Assembly: GCF_025210435.1 (NCBI RefSeq)
Contig: NZ_JAOART010000056.1
Coordinates: 1-50,087, forward strand
Length of the DNA stretch: 50,087 nucleotides
Source of the DNA: Anaeromicrobium sp.
GTDB lineage: Bacteria > Bacillota > Clostridia > Peptostreptococcales > Thermotaleaceae
Reading direction: 5' to 3'
Shown here piece after piece: positions 40,768 through 48,489 of the stretch. Under the pieces are notes generated by a model that saw only the letters and a program-made list of their open reading frames with translations, was not told the origin of the DNA and made no database searches. Position numbers and translations under genes: made by a program. Within the stretch, counting starts at the first letter, position 1. Every line of letters begins with the position of its first letter.

Positions 40768-41591
40768 TTATCAAAAATTTTTTTACGGTAGATGTAGAAG
40801 ATTGGTTTCAAGTTGAGAATCTAAAGGAAGTTATATTAGTAGATGATTGGGAAAAAAACAAACTTAGAGTAAAAAATAGTACAAATAGAATATTAAAATT
40901 ATTAGATAAGACAAATACTAAAGCTACTTTTTTCATCTTGGGTTGGATAGCTGAGAGGGTTCCAGATTTAGTATTAGAAATATATAAAAGAGGACATGAA
41001 GTGGCTTCTCATGGTTATGGACATCAACTTGTATATAATTTATCTAAACAAGAATTTACAAATGATTTAAAAAAATCTAAAGATATACTTGAAAATATAA
41101 TAAATGATAGAATCTATGGATATAGGGCACCAAGTTTTTCCATAACCGAATGGTCTTTAGATGTACTAAAAGAGGAAGGTTTTCTATATGATTCTAGCAT
41201 GTTTTTAGTTTCTGGACATGATAGATATTCTAAATTAAATATAAATTTAAATGGAGGTGGAGCTATAAAGGAATTAGATAATGGAATTAAAGAGATATGT
41301 ATATCGACTAATAGTGTATTGGGAAAGAAACTACCTTGGGGTGGGGGCGGTTATTTTAGACTAATACCATATGGAATATTCAAAAGAGGATTTAAGAGAT
41401 CAATTAGACAAAATGATGGTGGAGTTTTTTACTGCCATCCTTGGGAAATTGATGCAGACCAACCGACTGTAGATAATATAAGACCTTCTTATAGATTTAG
41501 GCACTATTATGGATTAGAACAAACAGAAAAAAAATTAGAAGGGCTTTTGACTGATTTTAAGTTTGGAAGAATAAAAGACCATATTCTTTAA
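40764..41591 (+). CDS. Polysaccharide deacetylase (CE4 / NodB, DUF3473 type)
   Basis: The 275-residue metal-dependent deacetylase would remove N-acetyl groups from a glycan or glycolipid. The NodB motifs are visible: FTVDVEDWFQV (motif 1), HEVASHGYGHQ (the H-x3-H metal site) and YGYRAPSFSITEWSL (motif 3, with the conserved Arg). The C-terminal FYCHPWEIDADQP and RHYYGLEQTEKKLEGLL match the DUF3473 extension seen in exopolysaccharide loci (XrtA-type). No signal peptide is present, so it may act in the cytosol on a precursor. The ATG overlaps the stop of the formyltransferase (ATGA). A deacetylase followed by formyl transfer would change N-acetyl to N-formyl on the same sugar; that coupling is my inference. 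Confidence 0.88.
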   Translation: MIIKNFFTVDVEDWFQVENLKEVILVDDWEKNKLRVKNSTNRILKLLDKTNTKATFFILGWIAERVPDLVLEIYKRGHEVASHGYGHQLVYNLSKQEFTNDLKKSKDILENIINDRIYGYRAPSFSITEWSLDVLKEEGFLYDSSMFLVSGHDRYSKLNINLNGGGAIKELDNGIKEICISTNSVLGKKLPWGGGGYFRLIPYGIFKRGFKRSIRQNDGGVFYCHPWEIDADQPTVDNIRPSYRFRHYYGLEQTEKKLEGLLTDFKFGRIKDHIL

Positions 41592-41664
41592 ATAACGACT
41601 TTATTGTAAAAAAATTTGCTTGTTATTTTTTGTGATTTTAATACCATTTAATGATGGTCTTTCT

Positions 41665-41700
41665 TGATTTAGTTAATATAAATTTATATTAACTAAATCA
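41665..41700. repeat. Perfect 36-bp palindrome
   Basis: TGATTTAGTTAATATAAA is followed directly by its exact reverse complement, so all 36 bases are palindromic with no loop. It lies 74 bases after the deacetylase gene and has no T-run after it. It could extrude as a cruciform or act as a transcription end or protein site. The other contents of 41592-42013 are a second perfect palindrome (AGTATTTAATTAAATACT, 41902-41919) and an isolated TATAAT at 41976; no gene is seen. Confidence 0.85.
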
Positions 41701-42013
41701 GGAACGGCTATCGGTTATGTAGTGCAGGAGGATATAGTAATAATAAAAATTTATTAAAGAATAAAGATTATGTTATGAACATAAATTATGAACCTAAATA
41801 GATTAAGTGTGTTTGTTTTGGACATTTATTGGAAAAATATTTGTATCTATTGTAAAAATTAAGTAAATAAAGTAATGTAGATATTGTGGTAGAGAGCACC
41901 AAGTATTTAATTAAATACTATGTCATTGCTTAAATTACTTTGCATTGATTATAATTTTAAAAAATCATATTAGAATATAATAAACTAGATCGTTAGATGA
42001 AAAGAGGAATAAT

Positions 42014-43885
42014 ATGCACAAAAAATTCAATATTATTTTAGTATTATTGATAGATATGATACTTATTAATGGTTCAATCATGATGGCGTATTATTTAAGA
42101 TTTGGAACAAAATTAACCTTTGACTATTTTAAAGTTTTTTTGCATATGTCACTTTTTATAACTGCAGGTAAAATTATGTTATACTACTATTTTGGATTAT
42201 ATAAAAGTATATGGAAATATGCAGGAATAGATGAGTTAATGAATTTATTTATGGCTGTTAGTATTAGTAATGGATTTATTATTATAGTAATATATTTAGC
42301 ACAATTAAAGGTGCCAAGAAGTATATATGTCATAACCTTTTTTATAGATATATTCTTATTTGGCATAAGTCGTTTTAACACAAAAATTTTTCAGAGAATC
42401 AATCTATATTATATAATTCGGCCATCTCTAAAGAGCATAAGAAAAAGAGCTATGATTATCGGGGCAGGAGAAGCTGGGAATATATTATTGCAACAGTTCA
42501 AAAATAATCAAGATTTGGGGATAAAAACAGTCTGTTTCATAGATGATGACTTAATGAAAAAGGGAAGGAAGATAGCTGGAGTTCCTGTAATAGGAACTCG
42601 TAAAGATATAGTATCCTATGCAGAAAATATGAAAATAGATGAAATTATTATAGCCATACCATCAGGCAAAAATAGTGAAATAAGCAAAATTATAGATATA
42701 TGTAGAGAGACAAAATGTAACTTAAAGATACTTCCTAATATTCACGAATTACGAGAATGCAAAGGAGATATGAGACAGATTTTAATAGAAAGAATTAGAA
42801 GGGTAGAAGTAAGTGATTTACTAGGAAGAGAGAATATCCAAATGGATAGGGAGAAAGTTTTAGCTCATATTAAGGATAAAATAATACTCGTTACTGGTGG
42901 AGGGGGATCTATAGGTTCAGAGCTTTGCCGTCAGATAATTAAATATAACCCTAAAAAATTGATAATACTAGATATCAATGAAAACAATCTATATGATGTA
43001 GAGTACGAACTATCAAGTTATAATAATAAGATGAATTATGAGTGTATAGTAGGTTCTGTTCGTGACAATAAAAAGCTGGAGTATGTATTTAATAAATATA
43101 AACCACAAATAGTATTTCACGCAGCAGCTCATAAGCATGTACCTTTAATGGAGATTGCACCAGAAGAAGCTATTAAAAATAACGTATTTGGAACATTAAA
43201 TCTTGTGAAAAATAGTGACAAATACAAAGTAGAAAAGTTTATATTAATATCATCAGATAAGGCAGTAAATCCTACTAATGTAATGGGAACTAGTAAGCGC
43301 ATTTGTGAGATGATAGTACAAGCATATAATAATGAATCTAATACAGACTATGTGGCAGTTCGTTTTGGCAATGTATTATGTAGTAGGGGAAGTGTTATCC
43401 CTTTATTCAAAAGGCAAATTGAAAAAGGTGGACCTGTAACTGTTACTCATCCAGATATAATAAGGTATTTTATGACTATACCTGAGGCTGTAGGATTGGT
43501 TATGGAGTGTGCTAGCCTAGCTCAAGGTGGAGAAATATTCATATTAGATATGGGACAACCTGTAAAAATAGATGATTTAGCCAGAAATTTAATTACTTTA
43601 TCTGGATTTGAACCGGACAAGGATATAAAAATAGTATATACAGGATTAAGGCCTGGAGAAAAGTTATTTGAAGAATTGTTAATAAATGGAAATGATTCGT
43701 ATAAGACAGAAAATGATAAAATATATATAGAGAAACCAAGTTTTATTAATTATGATACATTAAAGTTAAAAATTAGTAAGTTGAAATATGTATTAGATAA
43801 AGATAAGAATGAAATAAAAAGTATGTTAAAAAATATAGTTCCTGAATATAATTTTCAGTGTGACAAAAAGGGGGAGTCTGCATGA
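42014..43885 (+). CDS. Membrane nucleotide-sugar 4,6-dehydratase (PglF/CapD/WbpM-like)
   Basis: The 623-residue protein has four N-terminal membrane helices (residues about 7-125) and a first Rossmann-like domain (MIIGAGEAGNILLQQF, near 150). The catalytic dehydrogenase domain starts near 290 (LVTGGGGSIGSELCRQI). HAAAHKHVPLMEIAPEEA and SSDKAVNPTNVMGTSKRICE are typical of the PglF/WbpM group, which makes UDP-4-keto-6-deoxy-GlcNAc. This would supply the PglE-, PglD- and PglC-like enzymes encoded 24-28 kb upstream. ATG start; GAGGAAT upstream is a modest RBS. Its end overlaps the next gene by four bases. Confidence 0.92.
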   Translation: MHKKFNIILVLLIDMILINGSIMMAYYLRFGTKLTFDYFKVFLHMSLFITAGKIMLYYYFGLYKSIWKYAGIDELMNLFMAVSISNGFIIIVIYLAQLKVPRSIYVITFFIDIFLFGISRFNTKIFQRINLYYIIRPSLKSIRKRAMIIGAGEAGNILLQQFKNNQDLGIKTVCFIDDDLMKKGRKIAGVPVIGTRKDIVSYAENMKIDEIIIAIPSGKNSEISKIIDICRETKCNLKILPNIHELRECKGDMRQILIERIRRVEVSDLLGRENIQMDREKVLAHIKDKIILVTGGGGSIGSELCRQIIKYNPKKLIILDINENNLYDVEYELSSYNNKMNYECIVGSVRDNKKLEYVFNKYKPQIVFHAAAHKHVPLMEIAPEEAIKNNVFGTLNLVKNSDKYKVEKFILISSDKAVNPTNVMGTSKRICEMIVQAYNNESNTDYVAVRFGNVLCSRGSVIPLFKRQIEKGGPVTVTHPDIIRYFMTIPEAVGLVMECASLAQGGEIFILDMGQPVKIDDLARNLITLSGFEPDKDIKIVYTGLRPGEKLFEELLINGNDSYKTENDKIYIEKPSFINYDTLKLKISKLKYVLDKDKNEIKSMLKNIVPEYNFQCDKKGESA

Positions 43886-44805
43886 AAGTATTAATAACGG
43901 GAGGAGCAGGATTTATTGGTTCACATATAGTTGATAAGCTTGTAGATAAGGGATATAAAGTATGTGTAATAGATAATTTATCTACAGGTAATTTAAATAA
44001 TTTAAATAAAAAAGTAAAACTATATGAAATGGATATAAGAGATAATAAACTTCATGAAGTATTTGAAAAAGAAAAGCCAAATTATGTTATACATAATGCA
44101 GCTCAAATAGACGTTCAAAAGTCTATTCAACAGCCAGCTTTTGATGGGGATGTGAACATAATTGGAACTATAAATGTATTAGAAAATTGTGTAAAACATA
44201 ATGTTGAGAAAATAATATATCCGTCATCTGCTGCCGTATACGGTGTACCAGAGTATTTACCAGTAGACGAAGAACATAAAGTAGAACCTATTTCTTACTA
44301 TGGAATATCAAAACATACTCCAGAACACTATATAAAAGTGTATAGTGAATTACATAATTTAAAATATACTATACTAAGATATTCTAATGTATATGGCATA
44401 AGACAAGATCCAAAAGGAGAAGGTGGAGTAATATCCATATTTGTAGATAAAGTTATAGAAAAGCAGCAACCTACCATATTTGGAGACGGCAAACAAACAC
44501 GAGATTATATATATGTGGAAGATGTGGCAGAAGCTAATTTAAAGGCTATGGAATCTAAAAAAAATGGAATATATAATATTAGCACAAATACAAAGGTTGA
44601 TTTAAATGAACTATATGATAAAATGAAGGAAATTGAGAAAATTGATTTAGATCCCTTGTATGGAGAAAGTAGAAAAGGTGATATAAAACACAGTTCATTA
44701 GATAATAGTAAAGCAATTAATACATTAGGATGGGAACCGAGGTTTTCCTTGGAAGAAGGCCTAAAAAGAACTATAGAATATTATAATAGTAAGAAAGCTT
44801 TGTAA
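43882..44805 (+). CDS. NAD-dependent epimerase (UDP-glucose/UDP-GlcNAc 4-epimerase type)
   Basis: The 307-residue extended SDR protein has VLITGGAGFIGSHIVDKLVD for NAD binding, and the catalytic S-S-A and Y-x3-K in YPSSAAVYG and SYYGISKHTPEHY. Its RYSNVYGIRQDPKGEGGVIS, FGDGKQTRDYIYVEDVAEA and ALGWEPRF-like end (TLGWEPRFSLEEGL) are those of GalE/WbpP-like epimerases. It would interconvert glucose and galactose type UDP-sugars for the repeat unit. Start ATG overlaps the dehydratase stop (ATGA). UDP-glucuronate 4-epimerase is another possible role given ugd at 21608. Confidence 0.9.
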   Translation: MKVLITGGAGFIGSHIVDKLVDKGYKVCVIDNLSTGNLNNLNKKVKLYEMDIRDNKLHEVFEKEKPNYVIHNAAQIDVQKSIQQPAFDGDVNIIGTINVLENCVKHNVEKIIYPSSAAVYGVPEYLPVDEEHKVEPISYYGISKHTPEHYIKVYSELHNLKYTILRYSNVYGIRQDPKGEGGVISIFVDKVIEKQQPTIFGDGKQTRDYIYVEDVAEANLKAMESKKNGIYNISTNTKVDLNELYDKMKEIEKIDLDPLYGESRKGDIKHSSLDNSKAINTLGWEPRFSLEEGLKRTIEYYNSKKAL

Positions 44806-44820
44806 ATAGGAGAAAGTTAT

Positions 44821-46236
44821 ATGATGGAAAAAACATTAAAAAAAGAAAGTAAATTATTTCATATAGTACAAGCTATAATAGATATAGCATTAGTTAATTT
44901 AGGCTTTTATATGGCCTTCATATTGAGATTTGAAAAGGGTGGAATAACAGGTCATATAGAACCATATATAGAGATAATTCCTTTAATATCCTTAACGGCC
45001 ATAATATTCTTCTATGTATATGGGGTTTTTAAGTGTGGGGAAAAATCCTATATAGAAACTGTGTATTCAACTTTTTTATCTTTAGTATTTGTAATAATTA
45101 CATCTATGGCCCTCGCATACTTTAATAGAGGTTTTCACTTCCCAAGAAGTATATTTTTAATAGGCTTTTTACTTCAATTTTTCTATCTTTGTGTATGGAA
45201 ATATGTATCGTTTAAATTATACTATGTATTCCACCAACCTATGAGAATGGCTGTAATATGTAAAGATGAAAAAAGTGAAGAACTTTTAAAGAAGATAATA
45301 ATGACTAATGGAAGTAGATATATCATAAAGTTTATAACTGATTCAGTAGATAATATTAAAGATTCTATGGATGAAATAGATGCCATATGTATAGGAACTG
45401 ATATTAGTAGTGAGGAAAAGGCTAAAATAATATCCTATAGTGCCAATTTGAATAAAACAGTATATATAATTCCTGAGTTATACGAGATAAGTTTATTTAA
45501 TGCAAAGTTAACTCAATTTGATGATGTACCAGCCTTTTGTATAGAGAATCTAAACTTAACTATTGAACAAAGGATTAGCAAAAGATTATTTGATATAGCG
45601 ATATCTTTAATAGGTATAATTCTTAGTTCTCCTTTAATGATTATGGCATATGTATCTATTAGGTTATATGATAGAGGTCCAGCTTTATTTTCACAAGAAA
45701 GAGTTACTAGAGGTAATCGAAAATTCAAAGTACATAAATTCAGAAGTATGATAGTGGATGCGGAAAAGAAAACAGGTCCTGTCCTTGCAACTGATAGAGA
45801 TCCTAGAATAACTCCCATGGGGAGAATATACAGAGCTACTAGGATAGATGAATTACCTCAGTTGTTTAATGTATTAAGGGGTGATATGAGTATAGTAGGA
45901 CCACGTCCAGAGAGAGAATTTTTCATAGAGCAGTTTAAAGAAGATATACCAGACTTTGAATATAGAACATCGGTAAAAGCAGGAGTAACAGGATTAGCTC
46001 AAGTATTAGGAAAGTATACTACTACTCCAGAGGATAAATTAAGATTTGATTTATTATATATTAGGAACTATTCTTTCATATCAGATTTAAAGATAATATT
46101 TCAAACTATAAAAATCATGTTTATGAAGGCAAGTTCCCAAGGCGTTCAAGAGGAAAAGAGTATAGAGGAAATGTTAAACAAGTTAAATTATGAGGTATAT
46201 GAAGAAATTGGAGTAACTAGGATGGAAAAAGCTTAG
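44821..46236 (+). CDS. Polyisoprenyl-phosphate sugar-1-phosphate transferase (WbaP/WcaJ type)
   Basis: The 471-residue large-form phosphoglycosyl transferase has four membrane helices in residues about 13-125, a soluble linker domain, and a further hydrophobic segment near 260 leading into the catalytic domain. Motifs are ISKRLFDIAISLIGIILSSP, GPALFSQERVTRGNRKFKVH, the Asp-Glu pair in TRIDELPQLFNVLRGDMS, and IVGPRPER. This form usually loads glucose-1-P or galactose-1-P onto undecaprenyl phosphate. It is the second initiating transferase of the locus besides the PglC-like one at 15663, so two lipid-linked glycans may be started. ATG with TAGGAG upstream; the ATG at 44824 is an equally possible start. 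Confidence 0.92.
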   Translation: MMEKTLKKESKLFHIVQAIIDIALVNLGFYMAFILRFEKGGITGHIEPYIEIIPLISLTAIIFFYVYGVFKCGEKSYIETVYSTFLSLVFVIITSMALAYFNRGFHFPRSIFLIGFLLQFFYLCVWKYVSFKLYYVFHQPMRMAVICKDEKSEELLKKIIMTNGSRYIIKFITDSVDNIKDSMDEIDAICIGTDISSEEKAKIISYSANLNKTVYIIPELYEISLFNAKLTQFDDVPAFCIENLNLTIEQRISKRLFDIAISLIGIILSSPLMIMAYVSIRLYDRGPALFSQERVTRGNRKFKVHKFRSMIVDAEKKTGPVLATDRDPRITPMGRIYRATRIDELPQLFNVLRGDMSIVGPRPEREFFIEQFKEDIPDFEYRTSVKAGVTGLAQVLGKYTTTPEDKLRFDLLYIRNYSFISDLKIIFQTIKIMFMKASSQGVQEEKSIEEMLNKLNYEVYEEIGVTRMEKA

Positions 46237-46252
46237 ATTAGGAGGAACTATT

Positions 46253-47164
46253 ATGAAAGTACGTAAAGCCATAATACCAGCAGCAGGACTTGGAACTAGG
46301 TTTCTACCAGCTACTAAAGCACAACCAAAAGAAATGTTACCTATAGTAGATAAACCAACACTTCAATACATAATAGAAGAAGCAGTAGCTTCTGGAATAG
46401 AAGAAATACTAATAATAACAGGTCGTAACAAAAAATCTATAGAAGATCACTTCGACAAATCAATAGAATTGGAATTAGAACTAGAAAAGAAAAATAAAAA
46501 GGAAATGCTAGATCAAGTAAGAAGTATATCTGATATGGTAAACATCCACTATATCCGTCAAAAGGAGCCAAAAGGCCTTGGACATGCTATCCATTGTGCT
46601 AAGTCTTTCATAGGAAATGAGCCTTTTGCTGTACTACTTGGTGATGATATAGTAGATGCAGAAACTCCTTGTTTAAGTCAAATGATAGATGTATACGATG
46701 AATACAAAACTACTGTACTTGGAGTACAAGAGGTGAAAAAAGAAGATGTATCTAAATATGGTATAGTAGATGGAAAATTTATCGAAAATGGAGTATATAA
46801 GGTTAAAGATCTAGTAGAAAAACCCGATGTAGATAAAGCTCCAACTAATGTGGCCATTTTAGGAAGATATATTATAAATCCTGAAATATTTCATATATTA
46901 GAAAATACTAAAGAGGGTAAAGGCGGAGAAATACAGCTTACGGACGCTTTAAAGACCTTAGCAGAAAGACAAGCCATGTATGCATATACCTTTACTGGTA
47001 AAAGATATGATGTAGGAAATAAATTAGGATTCTTAGAAGCAACTATTGAGTTTGCCCTAAAGCGTGAAGATTTAAGAGATGACTTTATAGATTATTTAGG
47101 AAAGCTTATGAGAGATACTGAATTAGGAGAGCGTATAAGACAAGTGGCAGTGGAGAAAGAATAA
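46253..47164 (+). CDS. galU: UTP-glucose-1-phosphate uridylyltransferase
   Basis: GalU makes UDP-glucose from UTP and glucose-1-phosphate in the cytosol and so feeds ugd, the 4-epimerase and glucosyl transfer. The 303-residue protein begins KAIIPAAGLGTRFLPATKA followed by QPKEMLPIVDKPTLQYIIEE, the nucleotide-binding signature. IRQKEPKGLGHAIHCAKSFI, LLGDDIVD and KGGEIQLTDALKTLA are the later conserved blocks. It is full length. The start is ATG with AGGAGG 7 bases upstream. As the last gene of the glycan locus it is followed by a strong terminator and then the group II intron. Confidence 0.97.
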   Translation: MKVRKAIIPAAGLGTRFLPATKAQPKEMLPIVDKPTLQYIIEEAVASGIEEILIITGRNKKSIEDHFDKSIELELELEKKNKKEMLDQVRSISDMVNIHYIRQKEPKGLGHAIHCAKSFIGNEPFAVLLGDDIVDAETPCLSQMIDVYDEYKTTVLGVQEVKKEDVSKYGIVDGKFIENGVYKVKDLVEKPDVDKAPTNVAILGRYIINPEIFHILENTKEGKGGEIQLTDALKTLAERQAMYAYTFTGKRYDVGNKLGFLEATIEFALKREDLRDDFIDYLGKLMRDTELGERIRQVAVEKE

Positions 47165-47208
47165 AATATGGTAATAGATTAGGTTTAACAGGACTGTGAC
47201 AGATGATT

Positions 47209-47245
47209 AAAAAACATTCTTACATATATGGGAGAATGTTTTTTT
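47209..47245 (+). terminator. Rho-independent terminator after galU
   Basis: AAAAAACATTCT pairs with AGAATGTTTTTT across a 12-base loop, ending in a T-run. The group II intron begins 4 bases later, which is the usual target of class C introns. Confidence 0.88.
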
Positions 47246-47665
47246 ATAGTGTGCCCAGCATGGGCGTAATCTACAGGGTGAAAGTCCCGAGCACCGAAGG
47301 TGATATAGGTGTTAGTCAATGACAAGGGTGTCCACCGCGAGGTGGAATCTGAAGGAAGTCGGATGACAAAATTCTGGTCTGAGGAACACGAATCACATAT
47401 AAGGCTGACTATAGTTGGATGAGTTTGCTATACAAAACGAAGTCCGTATCACCCGAAAGCTATTACAGTAAATGTGGCAGATATACGGAATGAAAGATTA
47501 CGTCCTTACCTGGGGAGGTCTGATAGATATGTTGAGGAAATGAACTTTGAATTAACAACCTGTACAGTGATGTATAGCTGAACTATCAGAAGTCAGCAGA
47601 GGTCATAGTACTAGTGAAGCTATAGATTCACTAGGAAGGACTGAACAATAGGAGGTTTTGAAGAA

Positions 47666-48489
47666 TTGAAAGACACAAGGAAATATGTTAAAAGCAGACA
47701 ACTTCATAAGGAAGGCTATTCTCAGGAGAGTAAAGTGGATCTTGATGGTAATGGGAAAGTGCAGAGTGTTTCTTTGACGTCAGATAGGAAACAAAACGGC
47801 GAAAATGCATATGACAGTATGTTGTTAGAAAGAATTCTTGATAGAGATAATTTAAATAGAGCATTTAAGAGAGTCAAGAAAAATAAAGGAAGCCATGGGG
47901 TTGATAAATTAATAATAGATGAACTTCTAAAATATTTACAAACCTATGGTGCAAACTTGAGACAATTCATACTGGATGGGATATATATCCCTAAACCTGT
48001 GCGAAGAGTAGAAATACCAAAGGATAATGGTAAAATTAGAAAACTTGGTATACCAACAGTAGTTGATAGAGTAATTCAACAAGCAATTAGCCAAATTCTA
48101 AGCCCAATATTTGAGATGACTTTTCTGAATATAGCTACGGATTTCGTTCTAATAAGGGATGTCATGATGCTTTAAAGAAAAGTAAAGAATATATCAATAA
48201 TGGTTACAAATGTGTGGTAGATATAGACCTTAAATCATACTTTGATACAGTGAACCATGATAAATTAATAGGATTGATATATAAGAAAGTAAAAGATATT
48301 AGGGTAATAAGTTTAATTAGAAAATATCTACAAGCAGGAGTTATGAGAAATGGTGTTGTAGTTAAAAGCCCACAGGGCGTACCGCAGGGTGGCAACCTCT
48401 CACCACTCCTTAGCAACATAATGCTAAATGAACTAGATAAAGAATTAGGAACTAGGGGTCTGCGTTTCGTAAGGTATGCAGACGATTGT
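47666..48489 (+). pseudogene. Group II intron reverse transcriptase, frameshifted and interrupted
   Basis: The N-terminal part (47666-48120) is a class C-type RT: MLLERILDRDNLNRAFKRV, NKGSHGVDKL, PKPVRRVEIPKDNGK and LGIPTVVDRVIQQAISQ. At 48121 a T is missing from a T-run, and the frame shifts. The next frame reads FSEYSYGFRSNKGCHDALKK, then VVDIDLKSYFDTVNHDKL, SPQGVPQGGNLSPLLSNIML and GLRFVRYADDC. The gene is then cut at 48488, inside the codons just after the catalytic YADD, by another intron. The thumb and maturase domain are not in the window. TTG start after AGGAGG. The frameshift means that even removal of the inner intron would not give an active enzyme, unless rescued by a slip. Confidence 0.9.

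Noticed and set aside
48121-48124. Programmed frameshift in the outer RT
   Set aside because: Group II intron RTs are not known to need one, and the loss of a single T from a T-run together with the later interruption looks like decay.
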